From Nocardia acididurans (GTDB taxonomy: Bacteria; Actinomycetota; Actinomycetes; Mycobacteriales; Mycobacteriaceae), in NCBI RefSeq assembly GCF_016741815.1, contig NZ_JAERRJ010000018.1:60915-124914 (forward strand): a DNA stretch of 64,000 nucleotides, read 5' to 3'. The position numbers and the translations under genes were made by a program. Positions 1-9,504 of this stretch are shown in pieces. Numbering within the stretch: position 1 is the first letter of the stretch; every line of letters starts with the position of its first letter. The notes under the pieces were generated by a model. The model had not been told where the DNA came from. It worked only from the letters and a program-made list of their open reading frames with translations, and did not search any database.

Positions 1-2
1 TG

Positions 3-905
3 GCGCTGGTCGGGCTGGCGATCTTCGCCGTCGTGGCGTGGGGGAAGTTCGACCTCGCCAACCTCACCGACATCCCGGTCGACCCGAATGCCGTTGGCAG
101 CTCGTCGTTCCTGCCGTTCGGCGCGTTCGGGATCTGGGCGGCGGTGCCGTTCGCCATCTGGTTCTTCCTCGCCGTGGAAGGCGTGCCGCTGGCCGCCGAG
201 GAGGCGCGGGATCCGGAGAAGAACGTGCCCAGGGGGATCATCGCGGCCATGCTGGTGCTGCTGGTCACCGCCGGCGCCGTGCTGGTGCTTTCCACGGGAG
301 CCCTTGGCGCGGACAAGCTTTCGCAGTCGGGCAACCCGCTGGTGGAGGCGCTCGGCAGCGGGACCGCCGCCACCGTGGTCAACTACATCGGCCTCGCCGG
401 GCTGATCGCCAGCTTCTTCTCCATCGTGTACGCGTACTCGCGGCAGACCTTCGCGCTCTCCCGCGCCGGATATCTGCCCACCGGCCTGTCGGTGACCAAC
501 GCGCGCAAAGCGCCGGTGCCGGCGCTGATCGTCCCCGGCATCATCGGATTCGGGCTCTCGCTCACCGGGGAGGGCGCGATGCTGTTGAACATGGCCGTCT
601 TCGGCGCGGCCGTCAGCTATGTGCTGATGATGGTGAGCCACATCGTGCTTCGGGTGCGTGAACCCGGAATGCGGCGGCCCTACCGCACCCCCGGCGGCAT
701 CGTCACCACCGGGTTCGCCCTCGTCATCGCCTGCGTCGCCGTGGTCGCCACCTTCCTGGTGGACCCGGTCGCCGCAGGCTGGACCCTCGCGGCCTTCTGC
801 GCCTTCATGCTCTACTTCGGCCTCTACAGCCGTCATCGGCTGGTCGCCTCCTCACCCGACGAGGAGTTCGCCGTCCTCGCCCGCGCCGAGAAGGAGCTCG
901 AATGA
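3..905 (+). CDS. ethanolamine permease, APC family (5' end outside window)
   Basis: The reading frame is open from the first bases, so the gene starts upstream of the window and only about the last 300 residues are visible. It is an amino acid-polyamine-organocation transporter with repeated hydrophobic membrane segments and a family-typical VEGVPLAAEEARDPEKNVPRG stretch. The stop TGA overlaps the ATG of eutB (ATGA), so the two are translationally coupled. Sitting directly in front of eutB and eutC, it most likely imports ethanolamine, as the EutP/Eat-type permeases do; the substrate is inferred from context. A different amine or amino acid cannot be excluded. Confidence 0.85.
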   Translation, partial: ALVGLAIFAVVAWGKFDLANLTDIPVDPNAVGSSSFLPFGAFGIWAAVPFAIWFFLAVEGVPLAAEEARDPEKNVPRGIIAAMLVLLVTAGAVLVLSTGALGADKLSQSGNPLVEALGSGTAATVVNYIGLAGLIASFFSIVYAYSRQTFALSRAGYLPTGLSVTNARKAPVPALIVPGIIGFGLSLTGEGAMLLNMAVFGAAVSYVLMMVSHIVLRVREPGMRRPYRTPGGIVTTGFALVIACVAVVATFLVDPVAAGWTLAAFCAFMLYFGLYSRHRLVASSPDEEFAVLARAEKELE

Positions 906-2314
906 CGGTGTACCACCAGCGAATCGGCGGCACGAACCACACCTTCGACGGCCTGGTCGACCTGCTCGCCAAGGCCACCCCGCGTCGCAGCGGCGACGAA
1001 TTGGCAGGGTGCGCAGCGCATTCCGACGCCGAACGCGCCGCCGCGCAGTGGGCGCTCGCCGAGGTGCCGCTGACCATGTTCCTCGACGATCCGGTGGTGC
1101 CCTACGAGACCGACGAGGTCACCCGGCTCATCATCGACAGCCACGATCGCGGTGCGTTCCAAGCGATCTCGCATCTCACCGTGGGCGGGCTGCGGGACTG
1201 GCTGCTGGACGCCGCCGCCCGCCCGGACGCGGCTGCCGTGCTGGCCGTGGTCTCGCCCGGGCTCACCCCCGAGATGGTGGCGGCGGTCAGCAAGCTCATG
1301 CGCAATCAGGATCTGATCGCGGTGGCCAGAGCGGTCGAGGTACGGGCCGGATTCCGCACCACCGTCGGCCTGCCCGGCACCCTCGCCACCCGCCTGCAAC
1401 CCAACCACCCCACCGACGACCCGCGCGGCATCGCCGCCGCGGTGCTCGACGGCCTGCTGCTCGGCTGTGGCGACGCCGTGATCGGCATCAACCCCGCCAC
1501 CGACTCGCCGCAGGCCACCGCCGACCTACTGCACCTGCTCGACGAGGTGCGCCGCCGCTTCGACATCCCCACCCAGTCCTGTGTGCTCTCCCATGTCACG
1601 ACCACCCTCGGGCTCATCGAAACCGGGGCCCCGGTGGATCTGGTCTTCCAATCCATCGCGGGCACCGAAGGCGCGAATTCCGGCTTCGGCGTGAACATCT
1701 CACTGCTGCGCGAAGCCAACGAGGCAGGCCGCTCGCTGCGGCGCGGCACCGTCGGCGACAATGTCATGTACCTCGAAACCGGCCAGGGCTCAGCCCTTTC
1801 CGCGGAAGCGCACCTCGGCACCGGTGGCAAGCCCGTAGACCAGCAGACCCTGGAGACCCGTGCCTACGCGGTCGCCCGCGACCTCGACCCGCTGCTGGTC
1901 AACACGGTGGTCGGCTTCATCGGCCCCGAATACCTCTACGACGGAAAGCAGATCATCCGCGCCGGCCTCGAAGATCATTTCTGCGGCAAACTCCTCGGCC
2001 TGCCCATGGGCGTGGACGTCTGCTACACCAACCACGCCGAAGCCGACCAGGACGATATGGACACCCTGCTGACCCTGCTGGGCGCGGCGGGCTGCGCCTT
2101 CGTCATCGCGGTCCCCGGCGCCGACGACGTGATGCTGGGCTATCAGAGCCTCGCCTACCACGACGTCCTCTACGCTCGAAAGGTTCTCGGCCTGGACCCC
2201 GCCCCCGAGTTCAAGGCGTGGCTCGACCGTCTCGGCATGTTGTCGCCCGACGGGCGCGTCCTCCCGGTGGAACCGCTGTCGTCGCCACTGCGCGCCCTGG
2301 TGAGTGCTCGATGA
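902..2314 (+). CDS. eutB: ethanolamine ammonia-lyase large subunit
   Basis: Catalytic subunit of the adenosylcobalamin-dependent lyase that splits ethanolamine into acetaldehyde and ammonia. The 470 residues are close to the family length. Family signatures are visible: GDAVIGINPATDS (about residue 190), FQSIAGTEGANSGFG (about 250) and a C-terminal CGKLLGLPMGVDVCYTNHAE stretch. The start overlaps the permease stop by 4 nt. The small subunit follows after 163 bp. No microcompartment shell gene is seen in the window, so acetaldehyde is probably handled in the cytosol, as in other eutBC-only actinobacteria. Family assignment is firm. Confidence 0.96.
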   Translation: MTVYHQRIGGTNHTFDGLVDLLAKATPRRSGDELAGCAAHSDAERAAAQWALAEVPLTMFLDDPVVPYETDEVTRLIIDSHDRGAFQAISHLTVGGLRDWLLDAAARPDAAAVLAVVSPGLTPEMVAAVSKLMRNQDLIAVARAVEVRAGFRTTVGLPGTLATRLQPNHPTDDPRGIAAAVLDGLLLGCGDAVIGINPATDSPQATADLLHLLDEVRRRFDIPTQSCVLSHVTTTLGLIETGAPVDLVFQSIAGTEGANSGFGVNISLLREANEAGRSLRRGTVGDNVMYLETGQGSALSAEAHLGTGGKPVDQQTLETRAYAVARDLDPLLVNTVVGFIGPEYLYDGKQIIRAGLEDHFCGKLLGLPMGVDVCYTNHAEADQDDMDTLLTLLGAAGCAFVIAVPGADDVMLGYQSLAYHDVLYARKVLGLDPAPEFKAWLDRLGMLSPDGRVLPVEPLSSPLRALVSAR

Positions 2315-2477
2315 ACCACCGCACCTGTCCGGGCGGGGCGTGGATAGTGCCCGCACGCGCCGAAGGCCCTGCGCCACAGCATGATCAGGCCGCCAGCACG
2401 CGCGGCCCGCGACCGGCCCACCGCCTCGGCGGGGGCTGCCGACCGAACCCCGCGGGGTCGGAGCAAGGAGGTCCAGC

Positions 2478-3401
2478 GTGAACCCGCACCTCGCCGAGGT
2501 GGATCACCCATCCGGCGGCGGAGCCGGCTCGGCGGTGCACGCCGAAGGCCGCTCGGCGGCCCAGACCGGTTCGCCCGCACTCGAATCGGGGCGGGCGCCG
2601 GCGATACCGACCGACTTCTGGAGCGAGATCCGGCACACCACGCAGGCGCGAATCGGCCTGGGGCGCACCGGAGATGCCCTTCCCACCGCGGAGGTGCTGG
2701 CGCTGCGCGCCGCACACGCCGCCGCCCGCGACGCGGTGCATCGCCCCCTCGACGTGGGTTCGTTCAGCGCCGCCGTGGCCGCGCTGGGATTGGGGGAGCC
2801 CGTCCATATCGCCAGCCGAGCCGGTGATCGTTCCGAGTACCTGCGCAGACCGGACCTCGGCAGACTGCCCGATGCCACGGGAGACGCTGCCGGACAGGGC
2901 CTTTCCGCGATCACGCCGACCGGCGCGGATATCGGCATCGTGCTGGCGGACGGATTGTCGCCACGCGCGCTGACCGACCACGGGGTGGCCATGGTCGCGG
3001 CCCTGACCGAGGCCCTCGGCGGGCGATACACCCTCGCACCGCCGGTCATCGCCACCCAGGCGCGGGTCGCGCTCGGTGATCACATCGGCGAAGCCCTCGG
3101 CGTCACAACACTTCTCGTACTCATCGGTGAACGCCCAGGACTCTCGGTGGCCGACAGCCTCGGCATCTACCTCACGCACCGGCCCCGCCCCGGCCGCGCC
3201 GACTCCGAACGCAACTGCATCTCGAATATCCATCCGCCCGAAGGCCTCACCTACACCCGAGCCGCCCAGGTCGCAGCCGGCCTGGTCGACGGCGCCCGCC
3301 GCCTGGGGCGCTCCGGGGTAGACCTCAAGGACACCTCCGCGGACTCGTCACTGGACGCGGCCGAGCTCCTCGTACTCGAGGCCGGAGACGCCGCCTCCTG
3401 A
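2478..3401 (+). CDS. eutC: ethanolamine ammonia-lyase small subunit
   Basis: Small subunit of the B12-dependent ethanolamine ammonia-lyase; together with EutB it forms the cobalamin site. It has 307 residues, with a low-complexity N-terminal extension of about 45 residues before the conserved part. Conserved stretches include IVLADGLSPRALTDHG and LIGERPGLSVADSLGIYLT, followed by SERNCISNIHPPEGL. The GTG start is set by a strong AGGAGG seven nt upstream. The 163-bp gap after eutB holds no recognisable gene; a short GC dyad (CCGACC/GGTCGG) lies just before the ribosome binding site and could affect translation. Confidence 0.95.
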   Translation: MNPHLAEVDHPSGGGAGSAVHAEGRSAAQTGSPALESGRAPAIPTDFWSEIRHTTQARIGLGRTGDALPTAEVLALRAAHAAARDAVHRPLDVGSFSAAVAALGLGEPVHIASRAGDRSEYLRRPDLGRLPDATGDAAGQGLSAITPTGADIGIVLADGLSPRALTDHGVAMVAALTEALGGRYTLAPPVIATQARVALGDHIGEALGVTTLLVLIGERPGLSVADSLGIYLTHRPRPGRADSERNCISNIHPPEGLTYTRAAQVAAGLVDGARRLGRSGVDLKDTSADSSLDAAELLVLEAGDAAS

Positions 3402-3450
3402 TATCCATGTCCGGAGCATGGCAGCTGAGCCCCGTCGCGGCCGGGAACGT

Positions 3451-4101
3451 ATGGTTGCGGTGATGTCGCCGAAACGCCCGTTGCCCGCCGCCGGTGCTGT
3501 GCTGGCCGGATTGCTTCTGCTCATGCTGGCGCAACTGCTGGCCTTCACCGGGTACACGCTGCGCTGTGCGCGGCGGCCGCATCGGCCGGGGGCCGAGGTG
3601 ATCGTCGTGCTGGGGTGCCGGCTGCGCGAGGGTGGGCCGGGGCGGCTGCTCACCACACGGCTCGACCGGGCCGTGGAGGTGTACCGGGTCGAGCGCGAGC
3701 GTGGGAATGCGCCTGTCGTAGTGGTTTCCGGTGGGCTGCACGCGGATGACGAGGTGACCGAGGCCGAGGCCATGGCGCGGTATCTGGAGGGAGCCGGGAT
3801 TCCCCGGGAGGGTGTGGTCGTCGAGGATCGGGCACGCAATACCGAGGAGAATCTGCGGTTCGCGGTGCGGGAGATGCGGATTCGCGGGATCGACCCGGAT
3901 GCGGCGCGAATCACGGTTGTGACCAGTGATTTTCACGTGCTGCGGACGGCGGGGCTGGTTCGGGTGCTCGGACTGCGGGCGGAGGTCGTCGGCGCGCGAA
4001 CCTCGCGGTGCCTGACGCGATTCGCGTACCTGCGGGAGTTCGTCGCGGTGCTCGTCATGGCCGGGCGGGTGCCGCGGGTGAGCCGGGAAGCGGCTGCCTA
4101 G
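3451..4101 (+). CDS. YdcF/SanA-like DUF218 membrane protein
   Basis: About 216 residues. One N-terminal membrane helix (AGAVLAGLLLLMLAQLLAF) is followed by a DUF218 domain: VIVVLGCRLREGG, then PVVVVSGG, an acidic ARNTEENL motif and VTSDFHVLR. This order is typical of ElyC/SanA/YdcF proteins, linked in enterobacteria to envelope carbon flow and barrier function; the biochemical role here is unknown. An in-frame ATG at 3418 and another at 3463 are alternative starts. The ATG at 3451 has a weak GGGA upstream and leaves a short N-tail before the helix. It stands alone between eutC and the DUF418 gene. Confidence 0.8.
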   Translation: MVAVMSPKRPLPAAGAVLAGLLLLMLAQLLAFTGYTLRCARRPHRPGAEVIVVLGCRLREGGPGRLLTTRLDRAVEVYRVERERGNAPVVVVSGGLHADDEVTEAEAMARYLEGAGIPREGVVVEDRARNTEENLRFAVREMRIRGIDPDAARITVVTSDFHVLRTAGLVRVLGLRAEVVGARTSRCLTRFAYLREFVAVLVMAGRVPRVSREAAA

Positions 4102-4210
4102 GCCGGTGCGCGGGCCGGGTACCCCGGGACGAAAGTCATCCGATGGGATGAGATTCGCGAGGGTACTCGAGCCTTTCGGGTGATCCCAGGGGTGGCTGTC
4201 GCAGACAATC

Positions 4211-5275
4211 ATGATCGGCATGCGACGAATCCCGAGCCTCGACATTCTTCGCGGATTCGCCCTGTGCGGAATTCTCTTCGTCAACGCGCCCGCGATGCTG
4301 CGGCTGTCGACCACGCCGAACGGGACCGTGGATCCGGTGGTGCGATGGCTGGAATTCGGCGTCTACCACCGGTTCTTTCCGCTGTTCTCGGTGCTGTTCG
4401 GGATCGGGTTCGCGCTCATGTGGCAGTCGGCGCGGCGGCGGACCGCCTCACCCCGGCTGGTGCTGCTGCGCCGGATCCTCGCGCTCGGCGTGCTCGGCGT
4501 CCTGCATCAACTGCTGCAGCCCGGCGAGGCGCTGCTGCCGTACGCGATCGTGGCCCTCACCCTGCTGCTGCCCGCGACCTTCCTGCCCACACGATGGGCC
4601 GTGCCCGCGACCGCCGCGGTCGGCGGCGTGTGCACCGTCGCCGCGGTCACGGTGGGGTCGGGACCGCTCATGGTGCCCGGACTGTTCCTGCTCGGCTTCG
4701 CGGCCGGGACGGCGGAGCTGCCGCGCCGCGTCGAACAGGCCGGATCCTGGGTGCCGCCGCTGCTGCTCGCCCTGCTCACGCCGGCCGCCGTGGTCGCGGT
4801 CATGTGGCAGTCGACGCATCCGGGCGCCTCGGTCGGTGCGGGCCTGCTGCTGGCCGCCGTGTACGCCTGCGCGGTATCCATGCTGGTGCACACCCGCTCC
4901 GGGGTGATCGGCGGTGCGCTCACCGCCCTGGGGCGGACCGCGCTGACCAACTATCTCGCCGCCACCCTCATCGTCGTGGCCGTCCGCGTTGTCGCGGAAC
5001 CGCTGGGCCTCGGTTCGGAGGACGACGGCGCGTGGGACCGCACGCTGGTGTTGTGCGCGATCATCCTGGCGCTCCAGGCGACGGTGTCGATGCTGTGGCT
5101 GAAGCGATTCGACCAGGGGCCGGTCGAATGGCTGGTGCGGCGTCTCACCTGGGCTGGTGCGGCCCCGGCGGCCGATATGCCGCGGGCAGAAGCGGAAATC
5201 GGCGGTGAGCGGACAGTCGCCGCCGAGGCGGCGAATTCCGCACTGTCGCAGCCGGTTACGGTGAGCAGGATCTAG
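4211..5275 (+). CDS. DUF418 family membrane protein
   Basis: 354 residues with about 8-9 hydrophobic segments. The N-terminus RIPSLDILRGFALCGILFVN is the signature found at the front of DUF418/YeiB-type proteins, and the C-terminal part (GALTALGRTALTNYLAATLI) is the DUF418 domain itself. Members are inner-membrane proteins resembling acyltransferase-3/heparan N-acetyltransferase folds, probably transferring or exporting a small group, but the substrate is not known. An alternative start lies at 4220. No clear ribosome binding site was found. The stop is only 2 nt from the stop of the convergent antiporter gene, so the two transcripts must overlap. Confidence 0.85.
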   Translation: MIGMRRIPSLDILRGFALCGILFVNAPAMLRLSTTPNGTVDPVVRWLEFGVYHRFFPLFSVLFGIGFALMWQSARRRTASPRLVLLRRILALGVLGVLHQLLQPGEALLPYAIVALTLLLPATFLPTRWAVPATAAVGGVCTVAAVTVGSGPLMVPGLFLLGFAAGTAELPRRVEQAGSWVPPLLLALLTPAAVVAVMWQSTHPGASVGAGLLLAAVYACAVSMLVHTRSGVIGGALTALGRTALTNYLAATLIVVAVRVVAEPLGLGSEDDGAWDRTLVLCAIILALQATVSMLWLKRFDQGPVEWLVRRLTWAGAAPAADMPRAEAEIGGERTVAAEAANSALSQPVTVSRI

Positions 5276-5277
5276 GG

Positions 5278-6870
5278 TTACGGTGCGCCGGACCTGGAGC
5301 GCAGGTCGAGGCGGCGCATGACGCGGTCCACCACATCCGGTGGGATACCGGGTTCGCGGCGGGCGGCGAGCGCTTCGGCGCGACCGGCGTCCAGCACATC
5401 GTTGGTGATGGCGCGCATGCGCTTGGTGAAGGCGAGCGTCCGGTCGGTGGCCACCCGGGCATTCCGGTCGGCGGCCTCCGGGTCCGCCTGTGCCAGACGG
5501 CGTTCCAGTCCGTCCCGCAGGCGTTCGTAGACGTCCTCGGGCAACTGCTCCTCGAGGGCGACCTGCTTGAGTCGCACCAGTTCGGCCTCCAGAACCCGCC
5601 CCCACAAACGCAATTCGATGGCGCGCTCCTGCTCGGTATCGGCGTGCACACCGGTCGCCCGCACCACGGCGGGCAGCGTCGGCCCCTGCAGCAGCAGCGT
5701 GAAAAGCACCACGGCGAAGGCGGTGAACAGGATCTCGGTGCGGCCGGGGAAGGGCTCGCCGTCGGCGGTGGTGAGCGGAACCGCCAGTGCCAGTGCGACA
5801 GTCGCGACGCCGCGCATACCCGCCCACCAGGTGACGACCGTCTCCCGCCAGGTGTAGGGCTCGTCGGCGTCACGATGCCGCCACCAGCCCTGGAAGATCG
5901 CGGTGGTGGCCAGCAGCCACGCCAGTCGCAGCCCCACCACCACGCCGATCACCACGGTCGCACCGCCCAGATAGCGCGGCCATTCCGGTCCCGCGTCGCG
6001 CAGCACCGTGCTCAACTCCAGTCCGATGAGGCCGAAAGCGAAACCGGTGACCAGCATTTCGGTGATCTCCCAGAACGAGTCACCGACCAGCCGATAGTCG
6101 CTGTCGCTGAAATCCGTTGCGGCATCGGTGAGATACAGCGAACACACCAGCACCGCGAGCACCGCCGAACCCCCACGCGCGTCCGCGACACCGTAGGCCG
6201 CGAAGGGCAGCAGCAGGCCGAGCGCCACCTGCCAGGGCGCTTCCCCCAGCCGTCGCATGATCGTGCTGCCCGCCCAGCCGAACAGCAGCCCGACCACCAC
6301 CGCCACCACCCCGGAAACCAGGAATTCGCGGGCCGTGCCCCAGGTGGAGAACTGTCCGGTGACCACCGCGGAGATCGCCGCCGTATAGACGACGATGGCG
6401 GTCACGTCGTTGAACAGCCCCTCACCCTCGAGCACCGACACCAGACGCCGCGGCAGACCGAGTTTGCCCGCCAGCGCCGACACCGCCACCGGATCCGGCG
6501 GCGCGACCAGAGCCCCCAGCGCGATGGCCGCACCAATGGGAATCGCCGGATACCAGGCGTGGAAGGCCCACCCCACCGCGGCGGCCGTGACGATCACCAG
6601 CACCACGGCGCGCAGGCCGATGGCACCCCAGTTGTCGGCGAACTGCCGCCACGAGGTGCGGCGCGCGGCCGCGTACAGCAGGGGCGGCAGCACCAGCGGC
6701 AGGATCAGATCCGGGTCGATGTGGATCTCCGGCACCGCGGGGATGAGGGCCAGCACCACGCCGAAGGCCGTCATGAGGACGGCGGGCGCCTGACCCAGCC
6801 GTTTGCCGAGCGGCTGCGCCAGAATGGTCGCGAACAGGACCAAGAAGATCAATTCCAGCTGCGAGTGCAC
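5278..6870 (-). CDS. Na+/H+ antiporter, CPA1 family
   Basis: 530 residues. The N-terminal two thirds hold about 12 membrane helices; the rest is a hydrophilic C-tail. The ion-site signatures of CPA1 antiporters are present: ALVAPPDPVAVSALAGKLG, the Asn-Asp pair in EGLFNDVTAIVVY, and WAGMRGVATVALALAVP. The protein exchanges sodium (or potassium) for protons across the plasma membrane and so helps pH and salt balance. The cytoplasmic tail is rich in charged helices, which is usual for the bacterial subfamily. The GTG start at 6870 is the first in frame. Monocistronic by context. Confidence 0.93.
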   Translation of the reverse strand: MHSQLELIFLVLFATILAQPLGKRLGQAPAVLMTAFGVVLALIPAVPEIHIDPDLILPLVLPPLLYAAARRTSWRQFADNWGAIGLRAVVLVIVTAAAVGWAFHAWYPAIPIGAAIALGALVAPPDPVAVSALAGKLGLPRRLVSVLEGEGLFNDVTAIVVYTAAISAVVTGQFSTWGTAREFLVSGVVAVVVGLLFGWAGSTIMRRLGEAPWQVALGLLLPFAAYGVADARGGSAVLAVLVCSLYLTDAATDFSDSDYRLVGDSFWEITEMLVTGFAFGLIGLELSTVLRDAGPEWPRYLGGATVVIGVVVGLRLAWLLATTAIFQGWWRHRDADEPYTWRETVVTWWAGMRGVATVALALAVPLTTADGEPFPGRTEILFTAFAVVLFTLLLQGPTLPAVVRATGVHADTEQERAIELRLWGRVLEAELVRLKQVALEEQLPEDVYERLRDGLERRLAQADPEAADRNARVATDRTLAFTKRMRAITNDVLDAGRAEALAARREPGIPPDVVDRVMRRLDLRSRSGAP

Positions 6871-7044
6871 GCAGGCCAGTTTGCTGCCGATGCACTCGAA
6901 AGTCGAACAACCGGACGGTTCTCTCAGCGGCTACCTGGTCCGCGTCGCCGAACTCTCAGGAAGTCCGGCGGCTATCCCGGAATATGAAACCCGGGTCCCG
7001 GGCATCGGGAATCCTGGCCTCACCCGGCGCAGCCGGGCGCGCCG

Positions 7045-8058
7045 CTACGACGCGCTACGCCGATCCTGCGACATACCGGCCGACGGCAGGCCCCGGCCGG
7101 GACCGTTCGCCGCCGAGCCGTGGCCGGTGCGGCCCGGCTGCCGCGGCGCCACCGGTGGTTTGCCCTGCGGCGGAACGGAGTTCGCGGCGGCCATCGGAGT
7201 GCCGGGCATCGCGCCGGGAGCACCCGTGGCCGGTCCCGGTGTGCCCGGCGGCACAGTCCCCTGGGGCACACCGTGTTCGGCCTGCAGCGACCACGCGTCA
7301 TGCCGCGGCAGCGGGGCGCGCTGTGGCTCCGCCATCCGGCTGCGCTCATCCACCTCGGTGAGCCCGACGTGGATCAGCAACACCATGGTCACCATGCTCA
7401 CGCTGATCATGAGCGGGGCCAGCAGCTCCATCGCGCCCGCACCCGCCGGAATGCCGCGCCCGACATGATGGGCGCTCATCGACGCCATGCCGGTGTAATG
7501 CATGCCGCACACCGCCACCCCCATGATCAACGCCGCGCCGATGGTGGCGAAGATCCCGTTGATGTGCAGCGTGAACCACAGCGCCGCCGTCGCCGCCACC
7601 ACCGCGATGACCATCGACAACGTCACGATCCCCACGTTGTACTCGATCTTCGCGTCCGACTTCATGGCGTACATGCCCGAATAGTGCATGGCCCCCACGC
7701 CCAGGCCGGTGACCGCGCCGCCGGCCAGCAGCGACCAGTACCCCGACCGGCCCTTGGCCACGATGGACAATCCCGCGTACACCACCACCATGGCGATCAC
7801 GGCGCTGAGCAGGGTGACCGGCACGTTGTAGCGGATCGACGCGCCGCGGATGGAAAAGCCCAGCATGGCAATGAAATGCATGACCCAGATCCCGGTGCCG
7901 CCGATGGCGACGGCCGCCGCGATCAGCCAGCCGGTGCGTCCTTCCCCCGTCCGGGCGCGCGCCGTGCAGCGGAGTCCGAGCAGGGAGCCGGTGACGGACA
8001 TGATGTAGGCCAGCACGGGTGTCACCCACCCGTAGCTGAAGTGGTGAATCTCCAGCAC
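7045..8058 (-). CDS. MHYT-domain integral membrane sensor
   Basis: 337 residues. The MHYT sensory module (seven predicted helices) fills residues 1-240. The paired Met/His signatures are visible as MHFIAMLGF, MHYSGMYAM and MHYTGMASM, which in the family are proposed to bind copper and sense O2, CO or NO. The remaining tail (about 80 residues) is rich in Pro, Ala and Gly and contains no GGDEF, EAL, kinase or HTH output domain, so the signal output is unknown. A GGAG lies shortly before the GTG start. The upstream gene on the same strand is separated by a hairpin terminator. Confidence 0.88.
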   Translation of the reverse strand: MLEIHHFSYGWVTPVLAYIMSVTGSLLGLRCTARARTGEGRTGWLIAAAVAIGGTGIWVMHFIAMLGFSIRGASIRYNVPVTLLSAVIAMVVVYAGLSIVAKGRSGYWSLLAGGAVTGLGVGAMHYSGMYAMKSDAKIEYNVGIVTLSMVIAVVAATAALWFTLHINGIFATIGAALIMGVAVCGMHYTGMASMSAHHVGRGIPAGAGAMELLAPLMISVSMVTMVLLIHVGLTEVDERSRMAEPQRAPLPRHDAWSLQAEHGVPQGTVPPGTPGPATGAPGAMPGTPMAAANSVPPQGKPPVAPRQPGRTGHGSAANGPGRGLPSAGMSQDRRSAS

Positions 8059-8146
8059 ACGAACTCCATTGCCAGAACGGGGATTTCACAATGAGTGATT
8101 GCGACGTGCGCACACTACCGGGCAGTTGTCCGATTGGGAAATTGAA

Positions 8147-8174
8147 CGGAAAGGTTTCCTTGAAAACCTTTCCG
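8147..8174 (-). terminator. hairpin terminator after FAD monooxygenase gene
   Basis: Perfect 11-bp arms CGGAAAGGTTT and AAACCTTTCCG with a 6-nt loop, starting 7 bp beyond the monooxygenase stop. It has no T-run, as is common in actinobacteria. It separates this unit from the MHYT gene further along the same strand. Confidence 0.7.
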
Positions 8175-8181
8175 AACGGAG

Positions 8182-9483
8182 TTAACTCGATGTTGCCGAG
8201 AACATTCGACGCTTCATCGACGGGATGGCATCGGCCGTCCGGAAGAACAGCTTGCCTGCCGTCCGCGCCACCCGGCTATCGGAAACCGCCTGGTTGGCGG
8301 CGGTGAGCGAGGTGCGCACGGCATCGAAACCGTAGTCACGCATCCGGGACTCGTAGGCGGCGATACCGTCGAGCAGGCCGTGCGCGCGGCGGTCCGCGCC
8401 GATCAGGTTGCGGCACAGGAGTTGTGCGTCACGCAGCGCGGTATTCGCGCCGATTCCGCCGAACGGGGTCATGGCGTGGATGGCGTCACCGAGCAGAGTG
8501 ACCGGCGAGGGCTCCCAGGCCGGGGTCGGCACCGAGGTTCTGATGGGGATGAGAGTCGCTGTGTCGCTCGTGGATTCGGCCACCAGGGTGCGCAGTGCCG
8601 GATCCCATCCGGCCGTCATCCGGGTCGCCAGCGCGTGCAGTTCGGGTGCGCTGAGCTGTTCCAGCTCGGCGCCGTAGCGCTCCCGCTTGGCGGCGAAGGC
8701 CCAGAACACATACGGCTGGGTATTGTCGAACAGCACGCCCGGCGCGAGGCCCGCCTCATTGCCGACCACTCCGGCCGCCTGTGCCGGGATATCGAATTCG
8801 TGTGGCGCGAGGAACATTCCGCATCCCGTGGGCGGAATCACGCTGAGCGGATTGCGCAGCAGGCGCGGATCCAGCCGGGCCCGGGACTCCGGCGTCAGCG
8901 CGTATTTGCCCGCGATGGTGACGATTCCGGTCTCGACGCGCTGTGCCTGCGGCAACCGCTGCGCCCGCACCCGCGAGGTGCCGCCGTCCGCGCCGACCAG
9001 CACATCGCCCACCTCGAACGTGCCGTCCGCGAAGTAGGCCGCGATCCGCCCGTCCGCCAGTTCCTCGTACCGCTCGAACATGCTGCCGTAGTGCACGATT
9101 CCCTCGAGATCGGCCAGCAGCAGCTGCCGCAGCGTGATCCGGCTGATGCCGAAGTGCCCGCCGCCGGCCGGATCGTCCGCGCTGTCATCGGGTTCGAACC
9201 GCAGCAGCTGCTTCATCTGCTCGGTGACCACCCCGAAACCGTTGCCGCCCCGCCCCGCACACGCCGTGAACAGCGAATACAGTTCCGGCGACAGCATTTC
9301 CGCCAGGGCCCGGCTGCCATTGGGGTCGATGTGGATGCGGAAGCCCTGCAACCGATCCGTGCGCCGCACCTCCCGCTCGTGGACGGACACACTCACCCCG
9401 GCGCGCCGCAGGCCATTGGCGAGCGCGAGCCCGCCGATGCCGCCACCGGCCACGATCACATGCAGAGGCTCATTGGTAGACAT
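8182..9483 (-). CDS. FAD-dependent monooxygenase (PHBH-type)
   Basis: 433 residues. It has the Rossmann FAD motif GGGIGGLALANGLRRAG at the N-terminus, the DG motif VLVGADGGTSRVR near residue 160, and the flavin-ribityl motif VTLLGDAIHAMTPFGGIGAN near residue 330. This order is that of class A flavoprotein aromatic hydroxylases. Such enzymes hydroxylate phenolic or polycyclic substrates using NAD(P)H and O2; the substrate is not readable from sequence. AGGAGAAGG precedes the ATG. It lies 21 bp behind a MarR-family gene, which suggests one transcript and regulation by an aromatic or antibiotic ligand. Confidence 0.9.
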   Translation of the reverse strand: MSTNEPLHVIVAGGGIGGLALANGLRRAGVSVSVHEREVRRTDRLQGFRIHIDPNGSRALAEMLSPELYSLFTACAGRGGNGFGVVTEQMKQLLRFEPDDSADDPAGGGHFGISRITLRQLLLADLEGIVHYGSMFERYEELADGRIAAYFADGTFEVGDVLVGADGGTSRVRAQRLPQAQRVETGIVTIAGKYALTPESRARLDPRLLRNPLSVIPPTGCGMFLAPHEFDIPAQAAGVVGNEAGLAPGVLFDNTQPYVFWAFAAKRERYGAELEQLSAPELHALATRMTAGWDPALRTLVAESTSDTATLIPIRTSVPTPAWEPSPVTLLGDAIHAMTPFGGIGANTALRDAQLLCRNLIGADRRAHGLLDGIAAYESRMRDYGFDAVRTSLTAANQAVSDSRVARTAGKLFFRTADAIPSMKRRMFSATSS

Positions 9484-9504
9484 ATCAAATTCCTTCTCCT
9501 GTAA

